Assembly (NCBI GenBank): GCA_963718065.1 | Contig: CAVQYE010000007.1 | Location: 248,001 to 312,000, forward strand | DNA length: 64,000 bases | Source of the DNA: CAVPGP01 sp963718065 | Lineage (GTDB): Bacteria; Actinomycetota; Thermoleophilia; Gaiellales; Gaiellaceae | Reading direction: 5' to 3' | Shown here: positions 49,510 through 59,166 of the stretch, in pieces | Layout of the letters: every line of letters starts with the position of its first letter | Numbering within the stretch: position 1 is the stretch's first letter | Translations under genes and position numbers: made by a program | Notes under the pieces: model-generated | Seen by the model: the letters and a program-made list of their open reading frames with translations, nothing else | The model's database searches: none | What the model was told of the DNA's origin: nothing

Positions 49510-51980
49510 GTGAACCGTACCGATTCGGGACCTGCTCGGCCGTCTGGCGGCGGCTCACGCTCTGGCCGCGGCTCGCGATCGGGGTCACGATCGGCTTCTT
49601 CGTGCTCTTCGCCGGCTTCAGCGTGCTCGGAATCCGGGCGGTCGACGCGAGCACGAACCGGATCCTCCACGAGCGGCTCGCGATCACCGAGGAGCTGGCG
49701 CAGGACTTCGACGGCCTGCTCCAGCACCGGTTCTCCGATCTCACCGCCTTCGACGCACGCCCGTCGACCACCGAGCGTGAAGCGTCGGCTCCTCGCGGAG
49801 ATCTTCCACGCGAGCGGCGGCGCGTTCACGACGCTCACCCTCCTCGACGGGAGCGGCACCGTGGTCGACTCGCTCGGGCAGGGTGCGCCGGCGACCGGCA
49901 CGCAGCTCGCCGCGAAGGGGGTACGTCGCGCGCGTCCTCGCGAGCGGGCGGCAGGTCGATCTCGGCGGCCGTTCCGCGACTCGCGTGGCAGGCCGGTCGT
50001 CGCGCTCGAGCGTCCCGATCCGCGCCCACGGCACCGTGCGCGGGGTCCTCTTCGGCACGCTCGACGCTCGCGGGCCCCGACGTGACGGAGCGGCTCGACG
50101 CCGCAAGGCGCCTCGGCAGCACCGGGCACGCCGAGCTCGTCGGCCCGAACGGGATCGCTCTCGCCTCGACCGAGCCCGGCCCGACGCTCGCACCGGGGGA
50201 GCACCTGGCCTTCTACCGCGAGATGCTGAAGGCGGCGCAACCTGGGCATCGCGAGCGTCCCGTGACGCCGACGCACCACGAGCCGGCCGGCCTGGGCAGC
50301 ACGCGGCACGCAATGGCGTTCGTCCGGCTCTCCGCCGCACCGTGGGCAGTGGCGCTCGGCGGCACCGACGAGCGAGACATACGCTCCGGCGCGCCACCTC
50401 CGGCGGACGCTCATGTTCGCCGGCGGAGGCTCGCTCGCCGTCCTCTGGCTGCTCACCCTGCTCGGCGCCCGCTTGCTCGTGCGCCCGGTCCGCGGACCTC
50501 ACCCGCGCCGCCGAGGAGATGGCCTCCGGGAACCTCGAACGAACGGTGAGCGTCTCGGAGGGCGGTGAGATCGGCGTGCTCGCCGAGAGCCTCGAGACGA
50601 TGCGCGCGCAGCTCAGGGACTCGCTCGAGACGGTACGCCGCTGGGGCGAGGAGCTCGAGCTCAAGGTCGGCGAGCGCACGGCCGAGCTGAACGCCCGCAA
50701 CCGTCAGCTCGCCGCGGTCAGCGCGATCATGACAGCCGCCAACGAGACACACGACCTCGAGGGAATGCTGCAGCCGCTGCCTCGACGTCGTGCTCGAGCA
50801 GACGGCGATGGACGCCGCCGCGGTGCGGCTGCTCGACGACGGCCGCGGCCAGCCGACGGAGACGGTCGTCGCGTGGGACCTGGAGCGACTTCCCTTGCCG
50901 GGTCTGCACCGACCGCTTCTGCCTCGCGGCGGCGTCCGACGGCCCAGCCGATCTACCTCGATCCGCGTGAGCGGGAGCGGCTGCATCCCGGCTGCGCGGT
51001 CGACGCCGAGGCGCTTGCGGTCCTCCCGCTCCGCGGCCCGAGCGGCGTCCTCGGTGTCCTCACGCTCGGCCGCCGGCACGGCCCTGCTCCCGACGCCGGA
51101 GGAACGCCCGATCCTGACCGCGATCTGCGACCAGATCGCCGTCGCGGTCGAGAACACCCGCCTCGCCGCCGAGCTTCGGCGGCTGGAAGCCCAGCACGAG
51201 GTGCAGCGGATGCGCAGCGAGCTCATCTCCGCCGTCTCGCACGAGCTCCGCACGCCGCTCGGGTTCATCAAGAGCTATGCGACCACGCTCCTGCGCGAGG
51301 ACACGCCGATCGAGCCGGCGACGCGACGGCACTTCCTCGAGATCATCGACGAGGAGACGGACAAGCTCGACCACATGATCGACGAGTTGCTCGACGTGAG
51401 CCGGCTGCAGGCGGGTCGCCTGCCGATCGACCGTGCCCCGATGGCGCTGGATGCACTCGTCGCCCGCGCGGTCGACAGGGCCCGACCGATGCTCGAAGCA
51501 AGCGGCCACACCGTCACGTTACGGCTCCCCGACGGGGACGTCCCCGTCTTCGCGGATGCGCTCAGGATCGAGCAGGTGCTCGACAACCTGCTCGAGAACG
51601 CCGCCCGCTACTCCGACCCGAGCTCGGCGGTCGAGATCAGCCTCGCTTGCCGAGGAGGGACACGCGCTCGTCAGCGTCACCGACCGCGGCGACGGCATCG
51701 CCGGCGGCCGAGCTCGAGCAGATCTTCGAGCCGTTCTACCGGGGCCACAACGCAAAGCAGCGCGGCATCCGGGGCGCCGGCCTCGGGCTCGCCATCTGCC
51801 GCGGCATCGTCGAAGCCCACGAGCGGCAGGATCTGGGCCGAGAACGGCCACGACCACGCGACGACCTTCGTGCTGACGCTGCCACTCACGAGCACGGGCG
51901 GCTGGCAGAGGCAACGGAGATGGAACTCCACCGTGACGATCACGGCCGAGCGGCGCGAACACGAAGAGCCGGCCGACTGA
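49510..51980 (+). pseudogene. Transmembrane sensor histidine kinase, many frameshifts
   Basis: Coding signal is present along 2.47 kb but switches frame about nine times. Readable parts in order: first membrane span (LAIGVTIGFFVLFAGFSVLG), outer domain (LAITEELAQDFDGLLQHRFS; VVDSLGQGAPATG), second span (LAVLWLLTLLGARLLV), HAMP (LTRAAEEMASGNLERTVSV), a GAF-like domain, HisKA with VSHELRTPLGFIKSYATTLL, and an ATPase domain with LDNLLENAARYSDPSSAVEI and FEPFYRGHNAKQRGIRGAGL. Partner of the regulator at 48697. So many breaks in one gene, with conserved residues kept, fit either gene decay or a poor-quality patch of sequence. Confidence 0.7.
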
Positions 51981-52026
51981 AAAGCTTCAATCGACCGGCT
52001 CGAGAAACGGCTCTACTGGCCAAAGA

Positions 52027-52389
52027 TGGAGGCGGCGGGAATCGAACCCGCGTCCGCGGACGCACCGGACGGGCGTCTACAAGCATAGGCCTGGATTGAA
52101 TCTCGGCTGCCGGCCGGTTCCAGACCCACCTACCGACAGCCCAGCCATCCTGAAGTCTCGCGCCGCCGGCGATTGGCTCTCCTTTGGCGCCAGCCCGTTA
52201 GTTGATGCCGCGTCCGAGCCACGGGACCCAGCTCGGGGCGACACGTCACTCAGTCTTTACAGACTAAGCGGCGAGTGCGAGTTGATTATCCGCACTTGCA
52301 TTGGTTCCGGTTGTTTAACGAGGCCGACCGGAGACCTCGGCTTGCAGCTCGACCGGATGTATCGCCCACGTCGAAACCAGGGCGCCCCC
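52027..52389 (-). ncRNA. ssrA: Transfer-messenger RNA (tmRNA)
   Basis: 363 nt. The 5' end GGGGGCG pairs with the 3' CGCCTCC plus discriminator A to make a tRNA-like acceptor; CCA is not encoded. GTTTCGACG near the 5' end and TTCGATTCCCGCCGCCTCC at the 3' end are the family signatures. The resume codon is the GCA at 52299-52297; the open frame to TAG at 52266-52264 encodes ASADNQLALAA, whose ALAA end is the ClpXP-type degron. A TACAAT element (52411-52406) precedes it. It acts with SmpB, encoded 1.4 kb upstream, to rescue stalled ribosomes. Confidence 0.96.
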
Positions 52390-52447
52390 GTATGTGTGTG
52401 GATGCATTGTAGCCGCGGCTTCCCGGCATGACGTCCTCCGTCCTCGG

Positions 52448-53776
52448 CTAGGCTGGCGCGGGCGCAGGCTCCGGCGCGTGCACGCGGTCGTCGTAGCGGC
52501 GGAACGTGGGCAGGGCGAGCGCCGCGATTGCCACGCCGACGACGCAGAGCACGCCGCCGGAGACGATCGAGGCCCGCACGCCGGCGACCGCGGCGACGAC
52601 ACCAGACTCGACGTTGCCGAGCAACGGGCCTGTGGAGTACGACAGCTGCTCGATGCCGGCCAGGCGGCCGCGGAGGCGGTCGGGGATCGTCTGGTTCCAG
52701 ATCGTGCTGCGGAAGACGCCGCTCAGCATGTCGGCGAAGCCGGCGACGACGAGCCCGATGCAGGCGAGCGTGATCCCGGGGGCGAAGCCGAGGACGATGA
52801 TGCCGACGCCCCACCCGGCGGCCGCGACCATCACCGCCACGCCGTGCCGGTGCACGCGGCCCGTCCAGCCGCTCGTCAGGGTCGCGAGCATGGCTCCGAA
52901 CGACGGCGCCGCGTACAGAAGCCCGAGCACGCCGGGGCCGCCGAGCTTCGCGGCGAACGCGGGAAAGAGCGCGTTCGGCATCCCGAAGAACATGGCGATG
53001 ATGTCGACGCCGTAGGTGCCGACGAGCTCCGGCCGGCTCATTGCGAAGCGGAACCCCTCCACCACGCCGCGCAGGCTCGGCGGCTCCGCGTCCGGCGGCG
53101 GCGGCACCGCGCGCATCAGCCGCAGGCAGGCGAGCGAGACGCCGTACGTCACGAGATCGACGCCGAAGGTCGCCGGCAGGCCGACGGTGGCGATCAGGAG
53201 TCCGCCGACCGCGGGGCCGAGGATCATCCCGAAAGTGCCTCGAAGGGAGCTGAGCGCGGACGCTGCCGGCAGTTCGTGTCGTTCGACGAGCCGCGGCATG
53301 AGCGCGTCGAGCGACGGCCGCTGCAGCCCGTCGAGCGCGGCCATCAGCCCGGCCAGCGCGAAGAGCGCCCAGGCGTGCGGGTGCGGCAGGAGCGCGTTCA
53401 CGAGCAGGAGTCCCGAGCAGGCCATGAACGAGAGCTCGGTGAGCAACACCATCCGCCGCCGGTCGAGCGCGTCTGCAAGCGCACCGCCGACGAACGCGGT
53501 CACGAGCAACGGTGCGAGCTCGACGATCCCCAGCAGCCCGACGAGGAGCGACGACCCGGTCAGGCGATAGAGCTGGTACGGGATCGCGACGTACGTGATC
53601 ATCGCGCCGAAGAACGTCGTCGCCTGGCCGACGAAGAGCAGCCGGAAGTCGCGGTGGCGGCGCAGCGGGCCGATGTCGATCGTGGCGAGCCGGACGAGGC
53701 TGCGAACGCCCGACTCGGGGACAGGCGGAACCGGACCGAGCCGCTCGGACTCGTTCAGGTCGCGCGGGTCGCTCAT
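52448..53776 (-). CDS. MFS efflux transporter (EntS-like)
   Basis: 442 residues, about eleven to twelve spans. DFRLLFVGQATTFFGAMITY at the N-terminus and the loop 2-3 motif GGALADALDRRRMVLLTEL are typical of the enterobactin-exporter/drug efflux MFS group; a second motif-like loop GRLAGIEQLSYSTGPLLGNV is in the C-half. The substrate cannot be told. It starts inside the smpB stop (ATGA) and is cotranscribed with smpB. The ssrA gene lies 59 bases downstream but has its own promoter. Confidence 0.87.
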   Translation of the reverse strand: MSDPRDLNESERLGPVPPVPESGVRSLVRLATIDIGPLRRHRDFRLLFVGQATTFFGAMITYVAIPYQLYRLTGSSLLVGLLGIVELAPLLVTAFVGGALADALDRRRMVLLTELSFMACSGLLLVNALLPHPHAWALFALAGLMAALDGLQRPSLDALMPRLVERHELPAASALSSLRGTFGMILGPAVGGLLIATVGLPATFGVDLVTYGVSLACLRLMRAVPPPPDAEPPSLRGVVEGFRFAMSRPELVGTYGVDIIAMFFGMPNALFPAFAAKLGGPGVLGLLYAAPSFGAMLATLTSGWTGRVHRHGVAVMVAAAGWGVGIIVLGFAPGITLACIGLVVAGFADMLSGVFRSTIWNQTIPDRLRGRLAGIEQLSYSTGPLLGNVESGVVAAVAGVRASIVSGGVLCVVGVAIAALALPTFRRYDDRVHAPEPAPAPA

Positions 53777-54237
53777 CGCCGGTTCTTGAGAGCCCGCTCG
53801 ATCTGGCGCTGCGCGTCCCGGTTGGTGATGTCGCGCCGCTTGTCGCGGACGTCCTTGCCACGCGCGACCGCGAGCTCGACCTTCGCGCGCCCGTTCTTCC
53901 AGTACATCCGGGTCGGGACGATCGTCAGCCCCTTCTCGCGGATGCTGCCGAAGAGGGCGTCGATCTGCCGACGGTGCAGCAGGAGCTTACGCGCCCGGTC
54001 GGGATCGTGATTCGAGGTGCCGCCCTTGTCGTAGGTGGCGATCGACGCGCCGTGCAGCCAGAGCTCGCCGTCCCGCACGTCTGCGTAAGCCTGTGCAAGC
54101 GTTGCGCGGCCCTCGCGCAGCGACTTCACCTCGGTCCCCGTCAGCACGATGCCCGCTTCGTAGCGGTCGAGCAGCTGGTACTCGTGCCGCGCCTTGCGGT
54201 TCTCCGCAATCGTCTTCTCACCGGTTGGGTTCGCCAC
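53773..54237 (-). CDS. smpB: SsrA-binding protein SmpB
   Basis: 154 residues, full length. Signatures KTIAENRKARHEYQLLD, EAGIVLTGTEVKSLREGRA and YKHTP-region equivalents (GGTSNHDPDRARKLLLHRRQ), then ARGKDVRDKRRDITNRDAQR with the basic C-terminal tail that enters the ribosome. It binds tmRNA's tRNA-like domain. The GTG at 54237 is set by a TAGACT hexamer ending 6 bases before it; homologues start at the same place. Confidence 0.96.
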   Translation of the reverse strand: MANPTGEKTIAENRKARHEYQLLDRYEAGIVLTGTEVKSLREGRATLAQAYADVRDGELWLHGASIATYDKGGTSNHDPDRARKLLLHRRQIDALFGSIREKGLTIVPTRMYWKNGRAKVELAVARGKDVRDKRRDITNRDAQRQIERALKNRR

Positions 54238-54243
54238 GCGCCC

Positions 54244-54249
54244 AGTCTA
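54244..54249 (-). promoter_or_regulatory. -10 hexamer TAGACT of smpB, leaderless type
   Basis: On the minus strand TAGACT ends 6 bases before the GTG at 54237. Confidence 0.55.
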
Positions 54250-54273
54250 GGCGCGTGGCGAACTGCAACGTTC

Positions 54274-55503
54274 CTACGGAGTGGCGTCGTCGATGAGCCC
54301 GGCGGTACCGCTGCCGATGTCGACGGCGATCTGGGTATAGATCGTGTTCAGCTGCCCCGGGGACGGCTTGTTGTAGAAGTTGCCCGGCGAGGCGATGTTC
54401 TGCAGAGCCGTGGCGGAGGTGATCGCCGGCGACTCCGGCTTGTCCGGATTGGGGACGGAGTTCATGCAGCCGCCGGTGTCGTCCTCGAGGGCGTACGCGA
54501 TCGAGTAGACAATGGTCTTCGATGCGCCCGTCTTTGCGACGCCTGCCGAGGTCACGCCCTGCTTGCAGGGGCGGATCCGGTAGTCACTCGTGGACGAGTA
54601 GTAGGTCGGGCCCGTGTTCGCCGCGCCGTCCGACATGAAGACGATCACGTCCTGGACTCCGGCGCGACCGTGCAAGTTGAGCTCGGCCTGGGCGGCGTCG
54701 ATGGCGTTCCCGTATGCCGTCGTGCCTCCGCCCTGTACACACGCGAGCGTCGTGACCAGGGTCGAACCGGAGTTGGGTGCGCCCGTCGACGTCTTGTAGT
54801 CCTTCGACAGCGGGACGATCGTGTACGGGTTGGACGCGGTGTCGTAGTTTCCGCTCGCCGGAGTTGCACATCGTGCTGTTGAGCCCGTTCCGGTCGCGGG
54901 CGGGAACACGGTCAAGCCGACCCACTGGGACGACGGATCCATCATCGCCAGGAACGAACGGATGCCGCTCTTGGCGTTGTTGAGGTCGGTGCATGCCGGG
55001 TCGGTCTGGCCGGCGCTGTTCTGGCACATCGAGCCGGTGCGGTCGAGCACCATGACGATGTCGACAGGCCGGACGCCGCACGGGGAGCACGCCGTGGCGC
55101 GCGCCTTCATGTGGAAGCTGTTGTAGCCGACCAGCCTGAGAAACACGTTCTTCACATCGGCCGACTCCTCGACGGCGATGGCGTTCACCGGCGAGCAGCC
55201 GGGGATCGACGTCAGACACTTGGCGTTGATCGACTCGATCGCGTTGACGTTCTTCAGCTTGTTGCGACCGGTGGGGGACGCACCGTAGAGCCGTGCGACC
55301 GAGACCGCCGCTGTTGCATCTGGGAGTGATTGCCCGCCTGCGAGCGCAGCGGCGTCCGCCGACGCCTGCAGAGCTCGGTGCACGCGGTATGCGTTGCCGA
55401 CGTCGACGACGAGCCCTGCGATCGCGAGGAGTCCCGCGAGCAGGAGCACGAAGATGATGACGACTTGACCTTTCTCTTGCCGCAGAGAACGCCGATCCGA
55501 CAT
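54274..55503 (-). CDS. TadG-like pilus/vWA-domain membrane protein
   Basis: 409 residues. EKGQVVIIFVLLLAGLLAIA is a TadE/TadG-type membrane span with pilin-like character, and SADAAALAGGQSLPDAT after it is the TadG signature. Residues 140-400 are a von Willebrand A domain: DIVMVLDRTGSM (MIDAS DxSxS replaced by DRTGS), TTAYGNAIDAAQAELN and DVIVFMSDGAANTGP. It may anchor a surface structure or bind a metal ion. GGAGGAG lies upstream of the ATG at 55503. The remaining tad genes are not in the window. Confidence 0.87.
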   Translation of the reverse strand: MSDRRSLRQEKGQVVIIFVLLLAGLLAIAGLVVDVGNAYRVHRALQASADAAALAGGQSLPDATAAVSVARLYGASPTGRNKLKNVNAIESINAKCLTSIPGCSPVNAIAVEESADVKNVFLRLVGYNSFHMKARATACSPCGVRPVDIVMVLDRTGSMCQNSAGQTDPACTDLNNAKSGIRSFLAMMDPSSQWVGLTVFPPATGTGSTARCATPASGNYDTASNPYTIVPLSKDYKTSTGAPNSGSTLVTTLACVQGGGTTAYGNAIDAAQAELNLHGRAGVQDVIVFMSDGAANTGPTYYSSTSDYRIRPCKQGVTSAGVAKTGASKTIVYSIAYALEDDTGGCMNSVPNPDKPESPAITSATALQNIASPGNFYNKPSPGQLNTIYTQIAVDIGSGTAGLIDDATP

Positions 55504-55653
55504 GGAGGCTCCTCCGCTAATGCTGCGTCCGCCCAACGCAATCGATTCGTTTACCTATGCGGATCGAAGTCGCAGGGCTCTCGGGGTGCAATCCCTGGAA
55601 GGGGTGAACAACTCGCCCCGACGGGGGATGGCCGACGGTGAAAAGATGCCTCG

Positions 55654-56403
55654 ATGAGCTTCCCGATCGGTGTGCTGGTGCCGAATTACGGCTCCGATGC
55701 AAGGGCTGAGGGCGTACTCCAGGTCGCCGACGAGGCGGAGCGTCTCGGTTACGACTCGGTCTGGACGACGGAGCATTTTCTCGTCGGCCCCGAGGCTGTC
55801 GACCCGTACGGGACCGTGCTCGACTCGCTCACGACCCTGGCGTGGCTCGCCGGTCAGACTGAGCGAGTCGGCCTTGGCACGTCGATCCTCATCCTGCCGC
55901 TACATCATCCGATCCGGCTCGCCAAGGAGGTTGCGACGCTGCAGACTCTCTCGCACGGGCGTGTGAAGCTCGGCGTCGGTGTCGGCTGGCACGAGGAAGA
56001 GTTCGGCTACTTCGGCGTGCCGTTCGGCGACCGCGGCCGGCGGGCGGACGAGGAGATCCGCCTGCTGCGGGCGCTCTGGGCGGGCGAGCCGTCGTTCGCC
56101 GGTGAGTTCTGGAGCTTCGAGAACGCAACGGCACGCCCGCTCGCGGATCCGGCGCCCGAGATCTGGATCGGCGGGCGCTCGCTCCGGCGGGCGACGGAGC
56201 TCGGCGATGTCTGGCATCCGACGCGCATCACGGCTGACGAGCTGCGCGAGGTGAAGCAGCGTCATCCGGAGCTGCGAATCGTGCCGCGTACGCGGGCGGA
56301 GGAGGTCGCGGCGCTCCGGGAGGCCGGCGCCGAGGGCGCGGTCGTCTCGTTCGGGATGGATCCGGACGAGATCGTCGCCGGCATGGAACGCTTCGAGCGC
56401 TAG
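55654..56403 (+). CDS. LLM-class (F420-dependent type) oxidoreductase
   Basis: 249 residues. VADEAERLGYDSVWTTEHFL, WLAGQTERVGLGTSILILPL and VKLGVGVGWHEEEFGYFGVP show the luciferase-like TIM barrel used by F420- or FMN-dependent oxidoreductases; the exact reaction is unknown. ATG 55654. The EamA gene begins 4 bases after its stop, so both are probably one operon. Confidence 0.87.
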   Translation: MSFPIGVLVPNYGSDARAEGVLQVADEAERLGYDSVWTTEHFLVGPEAVDPYGTVLDSLTTLAWLAGQTERVGLGTSILILPLHHPIRLAKEVATLQTLSHGRVKLGVGVGWHEEEFGYFGVPFGDRGRRADEEIRLLRALWAGEPSFAGEFWSFENATARPLADPAPEIWIGGRSLRRATELGDVWHPTRITADELREVKQRHPELRIVPRTRAEEVAALREAGAEGAVVSFGMDPDEIVAGMERFER

Positions 56404-56407
56404 CCGA

Positions 56408-57247
56408 GTGGTTGCCATCCTCGGTGGGTTCGGCGCCGCGTGCGCGTGGGCGATCGGCACGCTCTGCTCGGCCAGGGCGTCGCGACTGATCGACTCGGCG
56501 TCCGTGCTCGCGTGGGTGATGCTCACGGGGCTCGTGCTGGCAACCCCGTTCGTGCTCGCTGCCGGCATCCCGGACGGGCTCGACGCTCACACGGGCACGT
56601 GGCTCGCGCTCAGCGGGTTCGGGAACGGACTCGGCCTCCTGCTCGCCTACACGGCACTGCGGCTCGGAAAGGTCTCGATCGTTGCGCCGCTCGTCTCGGC
56701 CGAAGGCGCAGTCGCTGCCGTCCTCGCGCTCGCGTTCGGTGAGCACCTCTCGGGCGGGCAAGTCGTCGCGCTCGCAGCGGTGGCGGTCGGCGTCGGCCTG
56801 GCGGGCGCCGCGCGCGGGGACGACTCGCGCGACGACCGCAGGGCTGCCTTGCTTGCGGTCATCGCAGCCGTCTCGTTCGGGATCGGGCTGTACGCGACGG
56901 GGCGGGCGAGCAACGAACTGCCGGTCGCGTGGGCGCTGCTGCCGCCGCGGGTCGTCGGCGTCCTGTTCGTCGCGTTGCCGTTGCTCGTGCTCGGGCGCCT
57001 TGCGTTGACCAGGCAGTCATGGCGGTTCGTCGCCATCGCCGGCGCCTGCGAGGTCGCCGGGTTCGCCTCCTTCGCAGCGGGAGCGCGGGACAGCATCGCC
57101 GTCGCGGGTGTCCTCGCCTCGCAGTTCGCCGCGCTCGCCGCGGTCGGTGCATTCGTGGTCTTCCACGAACGCCCACGGCGGCTGCAGCTGGTCGGAATCG
57201 TGCTGCTGGCCGCCGGCGTCGCCGCGGTCTCCGCGCTGCGGGCCTAG
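56408..57247 (+). CDS. EamA/DMT-family transporter
   Basis: 279 residues, about ten spans arranged as two EamA repeats: LGGFGAACAWAIGTLCSARA opens the first, LLAVIAAVSFGIGLYATGRA the second. Family members export metabolites or amino acids. A GTG at 56408 follows the previous stop closely. Copy B of the dispersed repeat lies 50 bases after its stop. Confidence 0.88.
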   Translation: MVAILGGFGAACAWAIGTLCSARASRLIDSASVLAWVMLTGLVLATPFVLAAGIPDGLDAHTGTWLALSGFGNGLGLLLAYTALRLGKVSIVAPLVSAEGAVAAVLALAFGEHLSGGQVVALAAVAVGVGLAGAARGDDSRDDRRAALLAVIAAVSFGIGLYATGRASNELPVAWALLPPRVVGVLFVALPLLVLGRLALTRQSWRFVAIAGACEVAGFASFAAGARDSIAVAGVLASQFAALAAVGAFVVFHERPRRLQLVGIVLLAAGVAAVSALRA

Positions 57248-57297
57248 GCGCGTTTCACCAGCGCCACGGGCAGACAGCGTCTACTCGCGAGACAACG

Positions 57298-57428
57298 CAA
57301 AGTGGTCAGACCAACGCTCAAGGAAGTGTAACGCTTTGTCCACATTTGCCACACCATGCGCTCTAGCGCGACGCTCGGTGGTCAGACCAAGTGCAACAGA
57401 AGTGTGACGAGGAATCCACAGCGAGGCG
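57298..57428 (+). repeat. Dispersed intergenic repeat, copy B
   Basis: 131 bases matching copy A (11209-11340, opposite strand) at both ends and in the two TGGTCAGACCAA cores, here 76 bases apart (57303 and 57379). The middle has diverged. It lies 50 bases after the EamA stop in the same sense, as copy A does after its neighbour, and 34 bases before the opposite-strand RNase gene end. Confidence 0.85.
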
Positions 57429-57462
57429 TTTCCGAGAGGTTGGCTCGGGTCGCCGGCGCCCG

Positions 57463-59112
57463 CTAGCGGGCAAGCGAGAGCTCGACCTTGCCGTCGCTTC
57501 GCTCGATCTTCTCTACGCGGACGGCGATCGCGTTGCCGAGGCGGAACGTCCCGCCGCCGCGCCGGCCCTGGAGCGCCGTGCCGAGGGGGTTCAGCTCGAA
57601 GTAGTCGTCGCGAAGGCGCCGCGCCGGGAGATAGCCCTCGAAGACGTCCCCGAAGCGAACGAAGAGGCCCGAGCCGATCAGCCCGACGATCTCGCCTTCG
57701 AACGGCTCCTCCCAGCCGCGCTCGAACAGCGTGGCGTCGAGCAGCCAGGCCAGACAGATGGCGTCGGCGGCGTATTCGATCTGGGACGCTTCGCGCTCGC
57801 GCGCCGATGTGTGCTCGGCGAGCCCGGCGAGATCTTCCGGCGACGGCTCGTCCGAGACGCCGAGCTCCCGCAGCAGCGCACGGTGCACCACGAGATCCGG
57901 ATAGCGGCGAATCGGCGAGGTGAAGTGGCAATACGCGCCGCTCGCGAGACCGGAGTGGCCGAGGTTCTCCGGGTCGTAGCGCGCCTGCTTGAGCGAACGC
58001 AGCACAAGCGACGGAAACGCCTCCACGCCGCGCCCCGATTGTCGGACGTACTCCGAGACCCGCTCCGAGATCGCACCCGCGAGCGCTGCGGCGTCGCCGG
58101 GGCCGACGGTCTCCGGCACCGGCGGCGTCGGCACGCCGAGGTCAGCCAGCTTCGCGAGGAGCAGCGAGACCGCCTGCGGATCGGGACGCTCGTGCACGCG
58201 ATAGAGCGCCTCGCGGCGCCGCCCGGCGAGGAGCTCGGCGACGAGCTCGTTCGCCCGGATCATCAGCTCCTCGACGAGGCGGTGTGCCTCCGGCTCGGAC
58301 TCCTTCCATGCGCGCGCCACGCCGCCGTGCCCATCGAACTCGAACGCGATCTCGGGCGTCTCGATCCGCAGCGCGCCGCGCGCGAACCGCCGGCGGCGCA
58401 GCTCGGCCGTGTACTCGTCCGCGAGCTGGACGGCCTCTCGCACGACATCCGGCACTTCGCGCCGCTGGGCCTCGCCGTATGTCAGCCGCGCATCGCTGCG
58501 GATCACGGACCGGTAGAACTCGGCGCTTCCGTTCGGGGCGATCTCGACGGTTACGCAAAGTCGATCGACATGCGGCCGGAGCGAGCACAGGTCGTCGGCC
58601 AGCTCGTGCGGCAGCATCGGTGCGACGAGGCCGGGAACATAGGTCGAGAACGAGCGCTCGGAGGCACCGTGGTCGAGCGGCGTTCCCGCCGCCACGAAAT
58701 ACGAGACGTCGGCGATGTGCACCCAGGCACGGATGCCGTCGGCTTCGCGCCGAAGCGACAGCGCGTCGTCGAAGTCCTTCGCCGTCTCGGGATCGACCGT
58801 GAACGTGACCAGGTCGCGCAGATCGACCCTGCCCTCGGTCGACGGCTCGGGCGGGACATGCGGCTCGAAGCGCGTCGTGGCGCCCCGCTCGACGAGCAAC
58901 CCGCGGAGCACGCTCTCGATGCGGTCGGCCGGCCCGATCACCTCCTCGAGGCGCGCCCGGCCCCGCTGCGGCACCGAGACGACGGCGAGGTCGCCGGCGC
59001 GGACCTCCCCCACGCCCTTCTTGTCGAGGACGAGCGGCACACCGGGGGTGAAGAACGGCTCGCCCACCACGAGCTTGCCGCGGCGGCCGATCTCGACGAC
59101 GAGACGGGTCAC
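57463..59112 (-). CDS. RNase R/RNB-family 3'-5' exoribonuclease
   Basis: 549 residues. The RNB catalytic core shows LVTFTVDPETAKDFDDALSL (the DxxxxxDxD acidic site), WVHIADVSYFV, and PIRRYPDLVVHRALLRELGV, then a C-terminal S1-like domain (EGEIVGLIGSGLFVRFGDVF). The N-terminal cold-shock domain is short. The GTG at 59112 is set by TACGTT ending 7 bases upstream; an ATG at 59154 lies upstream of that. It degrades structured RNA, and in other bacteria helps with tmRNA-tagged mRNA. It lies ahead of the S41 gene, in the same direction, but has its own promoter. Confidence 0.93.
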   Translation of the reverse strand: MTRLVVEIGRRGKLVVGEPFFTPGVPLVLDKKGVGEVRAGDLAVVSVPQRGRARLEEVIGPADRIESVLRGLLVERGATTRFEPHVPPEPSTEGRVDLRDLVTFTVDPETAKDFDDALSLRREADGIRAWVHIADVSYFVAAGTPLDHGASERSFSTYVPGLVAPMLPHELADDLCSLRPHVDRLCVTVEIAPNGSAEFYRSVIRSDARLTYGEAQRREVPDVVREAVQLADEYTAELRRRRFARGALRIETPEIAFEFDGHGGVARAWKESEPEAHRLVEELMIRANELVAELLAGRRREALYRVHERPDPQAVSLLLAKLADLGVPTPPVPETVGPGDAAALAGAISERVSEYVRQSGRGVEAFPSLVLRSLKQARYDPENLGHSGLASGAYCHFTSPIRRYPDLVVHRALLRELGVSDEPSPEDLAGLAEHTSAREREASQIEYAADAICLAWLLDATLFERGWEEPFEGEIVGLIGSGLFVRFGDVFEGYLPARRLRDDYFELNPLGTALQGRRGGGTFRLGNAIAVRVEKIERSDGKVELSLAR

Positions 59113-59119
59113 GGCGGCC

Positions 59120-59125
59120 AACGTA
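59120..59125 (-). promoter_or_regulatory. -10 hexamer TACGTT, leaderless type
   Basis: On the minus strand TACGTT ends 7 bases before the GTG at 59112. Confidence 0.55.
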
Positions 59126-59166
59126 CCCGCCCGCGCGCGAACGGGCTCGATCAAGTGCTCAAGTGC

